From positions 1,920,001 to 1,984,000 of the forward strand of contig JAJEKV010000006.1 of the NCBI GenBank assembly GCA_021234155.1: a stretch of 64,000 nt of DNA, written 5' to 3'. Within the stretch, counting starts at the first letter, position 1. Each line of letters starts with the position of its first letter. The translations under genes and the position numbers were made by a program. The DNA is from Isoetes taiwanensis (taxonomy: Eukaryota > Streptophyta > Lycopodiopsida > Isoetales > Isoetaceae). Below are positions 47,554 to 60,421 of this stretch, one piece after another. The notes beneath the pieces were generated by a model. It ran no database searches and was not told where the DNA came from. It saw nothing but the letters and a program-made list of their open reading frames with translations.

Positions 47554-48269
47554 GTTCCAATTTTTCAAACCCCATAACTTGAGCTATAGAGCTCCAAATC
47601 GCCTGAAATTTGTTGCAATAGGACCGTTAGACAGCCTAGAATCCATTTATGACCTCAAATTAGGCTAGAAATGTCAAACCCCAGCTCAAAATGACCAAAA
47701 TTGCTCAAACCCTTGAATTGTTCTTCCAAACTGTGGTTTGTTTGTAAATAGAAGCATACCCCATTAGTACCTCACAAGTATTGCTCTCGGCTCAAAGCTG
47801 ATACCTTACTCCTAGATAGAAGTGCCCAAGAATACCCCTTTGTTATAGTCATCTAGACCTCAGCATAGCAACCCAAGTCCAACTGTTGGGACATCACCTC
47901 TGCTCATGCCAAAGGCATAAACCTTGACCTAATTTTGTGTCCTTCTAATAGAGTTTGACCTATACAGCCGCCACATTGACACTCCCTATTGCCAGGATAC
48001 CTAGAAAGGAGCTAGAGTCTAGAGCTGCCCAAGTCACTCCATGAGTAGAGATTGGACTCCCCCAAACCAACTTTGCTAGGACCTTAGAGTATGCGTCAAA
48101 CATCATGGAGGTTTTGCAAAACAACCCTCATTTCATGCCATACCACACATCCTAATGTCCATAGACTTGGAGATTATAGATATGTCTCCAGCAATGCTGC
48201 TCGAACCATCTTGCTTGCTTATAGAGCCCAAAATGTTGTAGGAGAGCCCTTCAAGTGGACCCTTAGACT

Positions 48270-51200
48270 CTAGAATATACGAGCGTTGCTTTCGAAGTAC
48301 AGGGCCAGAGCCACAGAAGAGCTAGAGGCGCAACTTCTTGAAGACATCAGATGTACAGACAGATAAGGAGAGGAGACCGAAAAGGCAGACCCAAGAGAGG
48401 GAAGCACAATGACAAACACCTCAACTGACAAACGAGTAGAACAGGACACCACTGACCTATCATCAATCTTCATCAAATGGGAAGAATATTTCGTAATCAA
48501 CGGCATCAAGAATTTTCTAGATGTCAACCTCCCGGCTACCTCGTCCACGAGGTCATCAGAAAGAGGATCTCGACGCCTTCCCCAACTCGACGCACATGAG
48601 TTTCAAATGGAAGAATGCAAGGCAGCAAAATACAGGTGCAGGAAGACGTTAGACATCGATGCCACGTTGGCATCACGAGCTAAGGTCAGAGGGCATAATC
48701 TTTCATCGAGGAGAGAAGTCATGGCGACACATGAGCGTATAGAAACCGTAGGGAAGACAACCACGACCTTGCAGCCCAGCAGCTCAAGCGAATGTAATGC
48801 AACGCCAACAAAAGGAGCAACCAAGCTAGGCAACCAAGGCTGACCAGGACGAGCTTCCAGCTCCCTTGCACCAGCAGGAGAACTTTCATCGGTTCCAAAA
48901 AAAAGTAGGAGACCATGAGGGGAAGGAGACGCATATCAGGGAAGGAACATCTCCAACTTGAACGCCTATATCAGCAGTAGGGGCAAGATCAAGGAGGAGA
49001 ATATTCCGCTCGAACAAGAATTCGGGACCCAGAAACGCCTAGAAACCAAAGGAAGGACGACTTTACTACGTCAGCCAAGGAGTGCGAGACTCGAATGGAT
49101 AGGATCCAAAGGACGGAGGAGACGACCTAGCCAGCAGGTACAAATCATGCAAAGGCAACCAGAAGTAGCTAGGGTAGGTGCAATGGAGATGACCACACTT
49201 CCAAGCACAGGAGAGGCACCTCGGAATGAAGCAAAGCCCAATCAACAGGGGCGCACTCAGAAATTCAACCTACGGAGGAATGACAATGCCTGCCTACCGA
49301 CCACGATCTCAGAGCTTCGAAGACATTCAAGAACGCCCGACGGCAACAGCCAGGTGATCAACCGATCAATGGCACCGCACATCGGCAACCTTGCAACGAC
49401 ACACTGCATATAGGGACGTTGAGCGGTCACCGCATGCCTTACGACGGACATACACATTAAGGAGGAGCATCTTTTTCAAGGGATCACATCGACGAACACT
49501 CTTCGCAACTTGGGGTGACGAGCTCGGATCAGACATGAAGCTCAACAATAGTAGCAGCATCTCAAGGAATCTCGGAGTCAACCAGAACGAAGAAGATGCA
49601 GCAAAACCGAAGGATCAAACGCGATAGGAGGAGGGGAAACCCTAAAGGAGTATAAACATTTAAGTAGATCTTCGTAGTTGTTTTGAAAAAGTGGATGAAT
49701 TAAAATCCCAATATAAATGCGTATATGTCTATTGTATATCTCGGGCGCTCACAGATATAGTGGAGAAACATGAGTTTAAAGTCATGTTTTACGGATTTAG
49801 CACTTAGATCAGGAAGCTCCTTCACTTCGACTACAAATGAGGAAGCAAGGAAGCACAACTATAACCCAAGATCAAAATGGAAGAGCAAGTACGAGGGAGA
49901 AACGACCAGAGCCCAAGCAAACCTTCGACTCCAAACACTTCGGGAAGTGCCCTCAAGTAGAAGACCGCTTGTCCACCCAATGTCAGAATAAGAGACAACA
50001 CCGGTCATGTCAAGATCATCAGCGCTGCAACAGGACATCGTCAGGGCACACCACTACCTCTTGTGGCAGCGGCAACACTTGACGAACTTATGACACGAGT
50101 GGCCTCAACAATAGAAGGAGGAACGACCCGACATCAACGAGCCAACTAAGAAGGCAACATCTCGACAACCATAATTCCACCTTGTGGTAATATAGGGTGA
50201 TGCGCTACGACACGTGTATTAGATGGAGATGCACTTACGAAAGGCACTGCGACGAGGAGATATGCCTTCAACAACTAGGTGATGGCTTCGTCAGGTACTC
50301 CTACCAGTAATTAGAAGAGAAGAAGCCGATCATATCTCCGACATGTGGCACGTCAAACGCCCAAGGTAGAAGCATTCGACACCTTAACGACAAGGATAGC
50401 AACTGAAGCACCTTCGGCAAAAAAGAGAGTTCAAGATAAATAGCCAGGCTATTCAACGACAAGAGTATATCTAAGGCAGGCACTTCTTCAACTCAAGGGT
50501 CAAGCTGCGAGGAATATAAGGATCCATCATCCCGACAATATAGCCAGCAGGGAGGAGAGCCATGAAGCTTTACTTGACAGAGAGACCGACATGCATAGGG
50601 GGACAAAGGTCAGGAACTGAAAGCTGGAGAAGTGCTAGCAACCGACTTCTTCCACGAGCTCCCTAGAGGCAACAGGAGGATCAAAACTGACGGGCACAAT
50701 CAAAACCACCGGAGGGTACCTCAAGACAAGAAGACGGCATAGCACTGAGGAACGTGACAATGTCCAAGCCATGTGACCGAGGGGATCAAACAAGGAAGAT
50801 TGGAAGCTCGATGGAGAAGCAATTAGGTGAGGCGAGGCGAGCCGATAACTTGCACGCGGACTTGCATGCAACTTGGTGAACCCAAGGATGGACGATTCAA
50901 AGAACAGCTGCAGAAGAGAACAACCCGTGAGGAGTATAGCCAAAGGAAGCGCCAAGACACTTCAAGAGACGCCTCCAAATAGCTTCAAGTATCATGAAGG
51001 GGGAACAATTACCACCGAGAACGAGGATCGAAGCGATCGAAATGTCGAAGCATCAACGACCAGCACACCTTTAGTTAGAATGTGATGCAAAGCGTGTTGT
51101 GCCATAGCCGACAAACATCGGAGGGCCCAAGTATATCAACAAGTTACCCCGGAGTACGAGCTGACGTACAAATAGGAGGATATAGATCGTCAACACCATT

Positions 51201-51300
51201 GCACCGGGAGGAACACCGATGACATTACCAAGGAGTAGGTGTGCAACTCGAAGGGAGGCACAAGGGGGACTTAATAGCTCTAGTAGTAATTGTAATTATG
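48270..51300 (+). other. T-poor, coding-like but non-coding LARD interior
   Basis: The plus strand is markedly poor in T and rich in A and G (sampled lines have about 12 percent T), which differs from the flanks. Open frames of 60-150 codons occur (for example 48409-48843 and 48958-49413), with Arg, Glu and Ser-rich products but no recognised domain. It may be a dead gag/pol or a structured RNA region. Confidence 0.5.
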
Positions 51301-52574
51301 TAAGCTATATGCTTTGCATATATAGTTCCCTTGTTATTCCTTCCCTCCCATAGCGTAACAAATCAAAGGAAGAGATGTCAGGCAATTTGCAGGGGTGAAG
51401 CAATCAACATCCTCAACACTCTTCGGGCAACAAGAGGACTCGACGTATGAGACGTCGATGGAGTCGAAGAAACAATATCGGATACAGAGTCGTCCTTTAG
51501 CTGCCAAGACAAAAAGTTCAAGATGAAAGATCTTTTTCAACGGCGCCACCTTCAGGCTTTTGAAAAGCGGCATGGAAGATTTCAAGTGATCAACTACACC
51601 ATCAAGCCACCAGCAATGAGAGGCTTCTAACGAACAAAGTCAACCTCTACATCAAAGGGGAGCCACCGTCAAGGAGACTGAAGTATCGAGCGACTCGGAA
51701 GAACGTACCTTGCTACTTCAAGCAGGCAACGAGTGGATGAGCTTCTAGCAAGCTCAGGGATCTAAGGCCATGGGGCCTAGTAGATTAAATGTACGGACGA
51801 CAACATCCATATTGGGATTAGAAGGCATTGCCGGATATTCTCGCTGAAAGGATTGCCCCAATATTGAGCTAAGCGTCAAGGATTGGGAAGGAAACGCATA
51901 GGAGTGACTAAAATTATACACGATTGTTAACAGTCATCCAACGTATTGAAACCACTTGGTGAGATTGATCTCCTCGCTAAGAAGAATCATTACTAGGATA
52001 ATTGTTGACCATGTATAAATCTAGCACCTCCAAAAGAATAATCCAACCGAAAGAAAAGAAGTAATCTAACAAGTCCGGCCAACTTGTTACGATGGCATCA
52101 ATTCGATTGGTAGGAATATTCCAAGAGTTTAAATAACTAAGAAAGGGGGAATCTCTAGAATATAAAAGAATAATACATGTAAGGTACATCTAAAATAAGA
52201 ATTATAGTAATCAAATAGTCTTTTGAGACAAAAGGAATTGTCGTCATGACAAAACCTTGTGGTTTAGAATCGTTCTAACCAAGTAGGTAACCCATAACTA
52301 TATTGAAATAAATGATAACATAATATGTGCATCCATCTTAGATGGTTATATATGTTAGCTAAGGCTAGTAAAGTAATGTGCTAAGTAAGAAGCGTATAAC
52401 CTCTTAAGGGGAGAGAATAGATATGACGTTGTGTACAACGTCATTCAAGGGGTGCAGGACCATTTTCTTTTCGAAGAAAGTGGGAGGGCTCAATTTTTTT
52501 TGATTGAACGTACTTGCATCGAATTGACCGACCCGTAGAATAGAGTTCACTCCGGCAATGGCCGAAGCGAATAG

Positions 52575-52596
52575 AGCGTAAGATAGATAGATAGAT
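52575..52596. repeat. (GATA)n microsatellite
   Basis: Five GATA units within the LARD interior. Confidence 0.8.
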
Positions 52597-53815
52597 ACCT
52601 TAGTACTCAGGAGGCCTTCAACGTGCGAGACTGACGTAGTAGCTAACTACACCAATGAAGTGGAGCAAAACTATGGGAACAATGCAACGACCAAGTCATC
52701 TCCAAAATTACTCGACGCCGGCTCAATGGGTGGATGCGTTCTAGCCTTAGGTAAGGTTAAAGATGCATTATAAGCTTTAATGTGTCTTATAGATAAGTTA
52801 AATATAGATCCTAACAACTGGATAGAAATTGTTGTACGTATATGTATCATAGGGAAATAAGTTAAATAACAACGGTAATGTGAGGTAGCATGTTAATTAA
52901 TCCTTCGCAAGGATGCAATTACTTCCAAGGATAGCTATATGACCTCGGGTCCTTATAAATATAAATAGAAAATAGAATTCAGATATACTTAAGTGCATCT
53001 TAGGGATATACTTCCAAGGGTAATGCAGGACCCAAGGAAGAGAATAAGAAGCACATCTAATTCTTGTGTATGATAATTAAAACCTTGTCTATATAACAAT
53101 AGGTCTAAACCAGGGTTATTGTTAAAATAATCGCGATCTAAAAGTCCTTAAATATTGCAAAGCTTAGAGTAAATATAATTGTACTATCGGAAGTAATGTA
53201 TCCGATACTATGATAATGTTAATTCATAAATATTACCTTAGGGTAATTATGTTAATCGCATGCATTAAAAGAGCCAGCAGAAATCATGCAGGTTTCAAGT
53301 TAATCTACGCATGCAGCCTATGCTAGGTATGGGTTAAGACTCCACGGCCACGACGGAAGAAGCATCATCTTCCTACGCCGGGAGATTAGTCATACATCCA
53401 TTTAGTTAATTAGATGGGTGGTTACCTTATAAGCATAATTTTGTTAATAATTAAAATGGTATTAATGTAGTGTCGACACTGGGCCAATAGAGCCCGGGAG
53501 GGCAAGGAGGTCGAAACAACTTGCAACACAAGACTTGGAATGTGTTGCAAGGAATGAAGAGTACCTCGAAGGATAATTGTATATGAAATTATTAAATCTT
53601 GATAAACTTAAATGTCGTATTAAGTAAGGCTAATAAGTACCTTGCTTTAATAGAGTTATGAATTGGTAAGTTATTGGGATAATGCAATGTTCTAGTTATA
53701 GAGTAATTCTAATAATTGTGTAAGTATAATAGTAATAAATTGTATGCATCAAGTTGGTTGCAGGACAGGAAGATCCCAAGGTGGGGAGACTCGATCTTGC
53801 CGGACAAACATCAAT

Positions 53816-53830
53816 TCAAGGTGGGGAGAA
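53816..53830 (+). other. Polypurine tract
   Basis: AAGGTGGGGAGAA immediately precedes the TG of the right LTR; this is where plus-strand synthesis starts in LTR retrotransposons. A near copy AAGGTGGGGAGAC lies about 50 bp upstream. Confidence 0.8.
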
Positions 53831-55388
53831 TGTGGCGTTCAAAGATAACATACGGTATGAATCGTATATTATAATCGACCGTCACTAGTACATGTCGACT
53901 CAGACGACATGTACACGGCGACCGTAAAGGGTAGTACCCTAGGGTACGACCTTGTGAACCATTATATTGCACATGTTAAAGCAACATGTGAATATAATCC
54001 CTTTTTGCCATGTGGCAATGACCCATTGACCAAAAAGGGACCAGCCCTAAATGCGTGGAGATAAAGGGGCATAAACCCTAAAAGGGAAACCCTTTCAGTT
54101 CTCAGCCCCTGAGTCTCGGATTGGAGCAGCAGATGATGCATTTCCGCTGAGCGAGGCGAGAGAAGTCGGATCTCCTGTGTTGCGGCTCGATCCAAGATCG
54201 CCAGAACCGAGATCAGCAGCATGGACGGTTTCAGAGGAGTGGGAGCCGGCCAAGATGCGGATGGGTGGTTGATTCAATAGGTAGATCCGAGTTATCAGGC
54301 CTCTTTCAGTAGGTTTAGCATCCATTTTTAGCTATAGGCGACCCCTACAGCCTAAGAATGATAGACACTAACAAAGGAACCTAACCATGTAATATTAGGT
54401 AGATTAGAATAGATGTATTCTGTTATGTTCAGTTCTGTTGATGATGTTTTGACATTCTATGCGCCACTCTTGTGTATTGGGAAGGGGGGTAGAGACCCAG
54501 AGCCCAAGTAGTTGTATGATCATGGTTAGCCCATTAATTCCCAATTAATGCGGCCTGTGCATAAGAGCCCGCCTGGCTGTGGGTGGCGGAGCTAGACCGG
54601 CTGACAAGGGCGGGCTTGTCTGATCACAGTTGATCCCTCTGGTGCGTAGCGACGGCCGGGGAGCATTGTGGGCTAGGCCTAATATCTTGGCACTGCATGA
54701 GGGCAGGGTATGGGCTCGACACCTCTTGGGTGATGCGTCATCTTCTAGGGGTTCAAGTCGTATACGAGCAGTGGCTCTCTAGCTCGCCTGTGATTGGCAT
54801 GAACCTTCTGGAGGAGAGTGATCTCCTCCTGCCTCATCGGGAGCTGGGGAGATGCAACCCAGTAGTAGCCCCTTTGGCTATGAACCCGGCAGGCTACGGT
54901 CAGGCTCCAATACTTTTCAGCCTATCTGCAAAGTATGCACAGGAGGGGCGGATGGAGTGGACTACCCAACGACCATGTTTCTATGCCAGCCAAATCCATT
55001 TGCCATGAATTCTGTCTGCATTGTTATCCGGAGACCCAAGCCGTCAGTCTTTCCCCAAGAGTCTGAGCCTGGGTAGGATTTCCCCATGTTATGTTGATGT
55101 ACTGATGTGTTGTTGCAGCTACTGTGATATGGTGGGCCACCCTTCGAGGTGGGTATGTTATTGTTGATTGATGTCATGTGCTCATGTGTGTTTACGCTTC
55201 CGCAGCTAGATCGATCCCGAGGGAGACGGGATGAATGACACGTCCATTCTTCCTCGTCGGGTTCTTGGCCACCAGCAAGGGCCCGATGTTAGGTGGACGG
55301 CCTCATGTCAGCGAGCAGATGCTGGTTTGAGGGATGATCTCCAGTTTGTATACGATCGGGGCATCGTATATGAGCTGGGGCCGTCACA
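53831..55388 (+). repeat. 3' LTR
   Basis: Begins TGTGGCGTTC, ends GGCCGTCACA; same order of sequence as the 5' LTR, including the inverted repeat at 53888-53897 and 53905-53914. Confidence 0.93.
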
Positions 55389-55393
55389 ACCTC

Positions 55394-56230
55394 TGCATCC
55401 TCTACCGAGTTATCTTGTACTCTCTTGGCATCTGCTATCTGCTTTTCTATCCGATGATGGCGAATGCTGAAGGTCATGCTGAGATCTACTTGGATTAAGA
55501 TCTGCTACCGTAAAAAAAATTGGTGTCACCTGGCTATTAGTAATCCTTGCACTAGCTCTCGGTACTTCATCTTCCCTGTCCTCGTTAATTGCATGCCTTA
55601 TTTTCCTACAAGATAAAAGGTGGTGCTGCAATTACCAACTAAATTTTGTAGAGGATACTAAGTGAAATAAAATAGGAAAATAACTTGAAGAACTTAAATC
55701 CTGGATTATACTGTTTATATATTAGAGATTGTCTTAAAATTTGGATAGTGGCATTGTCTTCTTCCTCAAATTCACTAAATACAACTCTTATCTGCCTTCT
55801 TTTTCTGTAGGTAAATTTGTAATCAAGAATAAGTTGAATAAAACTTCAAACATACATTACAAGGACACTGTGCAAGAAAACAGAGATGATATATATTTGT
55901 TGTTTAAACAAAAACCTTTTGCCTGATGGTTTTGACAAGTCTTATGCGATCTAAATTGGACTGCCGGAAATAGTTATGCCAAAATTACTAAATGAGACGT
56001 CTATAGGCACGTCTTTGTTAACTGGATTATCTGATTCATCCTTTCTCTCTGCTTCTATAACTTTCCTAGACCTTGATCTTGTCACTCTAGAGAACTTTGT
56101 AATAATCTTATTAACCTGCTTGTCGATATCATTGCCATCCTTGTCCATCCCGGCATCAACCATGTTAGAGGAGGCCTTTTAGAGACTGTTGTAGAATTTG
56201 GAATTACAACGTAATTGGCAATATCATCAG
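55394..56230 (-). other. Possible split ORF remnants, minus strand
   Basis: Minus frames are open over 55410-55631 and 55951-56163 (contains NKIITKFSRVTRSRSRK). A frame with KQIADAKRVQDNSVEDAEV runs to the LARD insertion point and continues as NTRPIPGTIPDP on its other side, so a former ORF was interrupted. No domain recognised. Confidence 0.35.
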
Positions 56231-56242
56231 CATTACTTGAAT

Positions 56243-56366
56243 CTCCCTCGTAAGGGGGTTTTTCCCTCGTAAGGGGGTTTTTTAATCCGGGTAATTTGGG
56301 TCCCATAGGCCGATTGGCCTCCGCGGACGATAAAAGAACCTTCCTTCCTTCCTTCCTTCCTTCCTT
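56243..56366 (+). mobile_element. LINE 3' end with (TTCC)n tail
   Basis: Contains two tandem copies of CCCTCGTAAGGGGGTTTTT (a stem CCCT/AGGG followed by a T run), then GGGTCCCATAGGCCGATTGG and CTCCGCGGACGATAAAAGAA and a tetramer tail (56338-56366). The order matches the LINE 3' UTR at 41.25-41.39 kb. Confidence 0.8.
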
Positions 56367-56369
56367 AAC

Positions 56370-57465
56370 TTCTGCAGGGTTTGGTGTCCTCAGTACTGTG
56401 TTGTCAGGGGCTGCCTTATGCTATTTGATTGCTGGTATCTTGCTATCCACTGTCTACAGGATCGTTTACTGTTACCAAGTTAAATTGAGATTTAAAAAAC
56501 AAGCATGTAACTTTTCTAGCGGTCCTTGGCAATGGAGCTTGAGCCCTTGTAGACTTGTGCTTTGCTGATCTTGGGGTCCTTTTACTTGTAAGATGTGTCC
56601 TTTTCCTCGTGCTCTTTGGAGTTGTAGCTACCTGCTCATCAACATTAATTATCTCAACCCTGAATTGCTCCAGCGTTTAAGACTTTCTGCTTTGATGTTC
56701 CCTACTTCTTCAATTCCTACATTAACCCCGTTAGAACAGTTTCTTCCAGACACTCAAGGTAGTGTATATTTGCCATAAGCAAACTCAGGTAGCTCACATG
56801 ATACATGTGTTCACATTTCATCTTCAGGCTGAGAGTGTAATCATCTTGAATGTGAGATTGCATGATCCACTGCAGCTACCGGATTGCTTCTAAAAGTCAA
56901 CTTCCTCCTGCAAAAATCAATTGTGATAATTAGAAACTAGTTGCGAAAACTATATGCAATCATCAACTGAATGAAGAACTATCTATGGACACATAATGAC
57001 CATCAGTAGGGGCAGTCATGGAACATATGCCCATGAAGAATAAGATTCATGTTCATCTAAAGTTAATAACATGTGTTACAATTCTCAACATAAAAGACTT
57101 TGAAGGCATAAGGAACCACCAAAAAAATTGAAAGATTGCAGACGGAGCTTTATTGCGTTTCATTTTGTAACTTATGACATAAGGTTGAGTTGGGTTTGTA
57201 ATAGACTGGAAGACCACACCATGATAGGCCATTTCTCCGGCACTGTAATCTCTATTGTTCTCCTATAGAACTTGTGGATTCAAGAATCTTCCCTCATTGA
57301 AATGTCTAGATCACTCACTTATCGCATCTAGAATGTCTTGCATATGTTCCTTAAACCATTGTTATTTATTAAGGCCCTTTTTACATGACTATCTTATTTC
57401 TAGAAGTACCCAATAGGAGTATGCCACTTAAACAGAAAAAGGTGAAGTTGTTTTCACGCTATTAC
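56370..57465. other. Unassigned DNA
   Basis: Short ORFs only; TTTCTTTTTCTGTAG-like and TTCTGCAGG words occur but no exon chain could be built. Confidence 0.4.
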
Positions 57466-57470
57466 AAAAA

Positions 57471-58773
57471 AGACATGTCTCATTTAGGTTCAGATAGGTT
57501 CAGTTGCTACTTCTAAGAGAAATGGAGTCTTATTTTATCCCCCACATAAAATAAGACACCACTTATTGACCAATCATATTTAAAACTTTAAGATAATAGA
57601 TAGTCTTATTTTGTAATGATTTTCACACTAGTATTTGTTAGTGTCTCATTTGTATAAGACTACACCCTGTAGTGTGAAAGCTACTTAGGCCCTTTTTCGA
57701 CGACAGGGATGTCTTATATTTATCAAGATATCATTGGGCCACATAAGCATATAAGACAGGCTGGTTTTTCCACTGCAACTTACAAGACATGTCTCATAGG
57801 CATTCTGTACAGGTTTGGAGTCTTATTTTCTTCCGGGGGAAACCCCCTGCCATAAAATAAGACATCTAATCCTATCCAATCAGAGTGCTCTCTTTTCCTA
57901 AAATTTAGGGTGTCGCAAACAAAGGCTGGAGAAGGCTGGAATAGAATCGTGAACATCGGAACTGCAATCACTGGACTTAGAGCATGTGATTGTATTGCAA
58001 ATATAGAACGGAATGAGGGCTGCAGGTCGGAATTGGTGAGAAATTTGCAGGTGGGATTGCCACAGGTCGAATTATAGGTCGAAAATTATAGGTAGGATTG
58101 CCATTGGTGGAAAGTTGCGAAATTGTGTTGGCTCAATTTTGTTGCTGCATGTCGAAGGGAAGATCTGGAGGATTTTTGTTAATCGATTTTGTTGCTGAAT
58201 AGGCAGGAAAGGTTTGAAGAATGTTTTGCATTGGGGTTTGAATCCATCCTCTTGATTGAAGCTGTTGTTCATATTTGTCTGTCCATTTGATGCAGGAAGC
58301 TCAGAACATGTGCCAGTGCAATTTCATCTCGGAGGCGGCACTGAAATCTGTAAGTTTTGAAAACAATTGACAAAGAAGTCGTGCGCTTTCCTTTTGAAGC
58401 CCAAGCTACCATTATTATTAACAAATGGTTGCTTTGCTCTCAAGCAGATGAGATGCCTGGAAACCTAAGAAAATTCGTTTGATGCAAAAAGCTAAGAAAC
58501 TTTGCCAGTTCAATCTTCATCTATATACGGGTGTTTCATCAATGATTCTTCATCTGCAACAGCTCTCCAATTCATTCTCTGGTTCTGCGTGTTTCATCAA
58601 TGATTCTTCATCAATCACAGTTTTCTTTGTTTCTGCGACTTTAGTGAAATTGTGTCTGTGAAATGCAAGAAAACTGCAGAGTAGTGGAAAATCAAATTTT
58701 ACGGGACATGTCTCATATTATAAGTGACTTTTTATAATGAAGCTGTGGAAACGTAATTCTTCTAAGACATGTC
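57471..58773. repeat. Palindrome-rich region, possible non-autonomous element
   Basis: GACATGTC occurs at 57472-57479, 57786-57793, 58705-58712 and 58766-58773, mostly in the context AAGACATGTCTCAT. Two hairpins share the arm GTCTTATTTT/AAAATAAGAC: 57527-57536 with 57548-57557, and 57820-57829 with 57854-57863, the latter with an inner GGGGG-AAA-CCCCC stem. I found no ORF for a transposase and no certain element ends. Confidence 0.5.
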
Positions 58774-58863
58774 ACAACAATGACATGGCACCTGAAATGA
58801 TGTCTTATCTCTAATATATAATTGTAATAAGGAAGGTAAGGGGTTTGGAAGGAGCTAGTTTCC

Positions 58864-58943
58864 TCTAGAAGTTTCGAATATGTGCGTGAAGGTTTCGCGA
58901 CTTTTTGGAAGTTTCTAGTCTATCCTTTGGCATTATATATAAA
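58864..58943 (+). promoter_or_regulatory. Heat-shock-type promoter candidate
   Basis: AGAAGTTTC (58867-58875) and GGAAGTTTC (58907-58915) are GAAnnTTC heat-shock-element units exactly 40 bp apart, with a looser GAAGGTTTC between them, followed by TATATATAAA at 58934-58943. Heat-shock factors bind alternating GAA/TTC units. Downstream, ATGTCGCCTTACGATG near 59124 leads to a donor-like CAAAGGTAAGAAA at about 59145; the gene is not identified. Confidence 0.45.
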
Positions 58944-59159
58944 GGGCTCTGAAGAAGTCGACATCGCTGAAGAAGCCGAGAAGAGGTTGCTGAAAAAAGA
59001 GCAAAGCCAGATCTACTAGCGAAGTTTGTCTGACGTGGAAGGCATGCATGCGTCCAGGTTAGATTTGCAGGGCACACAAGCGCGAAAGAAAATGAGAGCA
59101 GAAGATGTTCCACAAAGGTATCTATGTCGCCTTACGATGTTTCACAAAGGTAAGAAATC

Positions 59160-60390
59160 ATGGTTCTTAGCTCCTATTTATCGTAGCTCTATTTAGCCTT
59201 AATTAAGATCATAGTTCCGACGTCACATGATAATTTGAGTTGGATGTGGCTTGATCCATTCTTTCTTTTCTATCAAGAATTCATTGGCAACGATCTTTTA
59301 AAAGCATCGGAATTATGTAGGCTTTTAGATTACATCTGTATTTTGCTTGGAAATTAGAAGAGGAAAGAGGGCAGAAAGCATAATCTGGCTGCATTTAGAT
59401 TTTAGATGAATTAAGTTAATCAAGAGATGGAGCATTTTTTGTTAGTTTCAGAAGCATCGTAAAGATCCAATTTGGTCAGATCCGTTAAAGAAGCCGAAAC
59501 TTAATTTGAAGCAATGGATTATTTTTTGCTTCCTGCCCATTTGCAACAGTTAATTCAGCGAAGTGTCCCCGATGCAAGTCCATACCGGTGCCCATAGGCA
59601 GAAATTAAACTAGTGAACGAGTTCAGGATGAGGCAGTACATTGATTTGCTTTCTTTTCTTCTGTATGCATAGAAACAGAAATATTAATGCACCGTCTTGG
59701 TTGCTGTCAGAGGCGAAGGGTTTGAGATAGGGACATCGTGACTCACACAACATAATACTTTGTTTGTACTTGAATTATGCGCCGACTAGCTTAATCAAGG
59801 TGTTGCAAATCCTTTGATGCACAATCTAGCTCCAGATTCCTTTATATTTTTGAAAAAAAACGATGAGATGATAGCTTTAGCAGCGAGCTCCCTGACTTAG
59901 TGTTTGAAGAGGCAGTGTCAAGATAAAAGCACAAATTCATCAATCCCCAAACGCATAGGATATAATCTTACTTCTAGCTACGTGGGCAATTCAAAAAAAC
60001 TGACTTACTTCTCTCTATATGGGCAATTCAAAAAAATTGGCCTGTTTCTTAAGAATTAATCTGAGTAGTAGGCCTTCTCTTAGCATTCTGTTTGAGGTTA
60101 TGGCAATATAGCCAATACCAGGGTTCTAAGTGCAACACATAATTTTGTGAATTTGAGATGTCCACAATTTGTTGGCATATCACAAGTCTAAGACAGGTTA
60201 GTTGCAACCATAATAACAGAACTAATATCGTAGGTCTCTTCCTTCAATTATATGCTATCATATTTTGCGAACATTGTAAATACTCATCTTGACATAATTG
60301 TCCACATCAACATTATTTGTTCCGTTTTGTTGTTCCCTACTTTGTTTTTTATTGTTTATCATTGAATAAAAGCATCATCCGACAAATGCA
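59160..60390. other. Unassigned AT-rich DNA
   Basis: No gene recognised. It could be intron of a gene starting near 58.97 kb. Confidence 0.4.
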
Positions 60391-60421
60391 ACATCACATC
60401 CTGTACAATCTATAAACCAGC

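Larger units (their letters stand above)
45018..55388 (+). mobile_element. Complete LARD-like LTR retrotransposon
   Basis: 10,371 bp flanked by the perfect 5-bp duplication ACCTC (45013-45017 and 55389-55393). LTRs are 1574 and 1558 bp with TGTGACG...CGTCACA ends (the left LTR ends CGTCCACA, the right begins TGTGGCG). A Met-type primer binding site lies just inside the left LTR and a polypurine tract just before the right. The 7.24-kb interior has no recognisable gag, protease, RT, RNase H or integrase in any frame. These traits define large retrotransposon derivatives (LARDs), which move with enzymes from a relative. Many small differences between LTRs show it is not very recent. Confidence 0.92.

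Noticed and set aside
55502-55529. A 28-nt intron joining two minus-strand frames
   Set aside because: Borders are GT/AG but 28 nt is too short for a plant intron.
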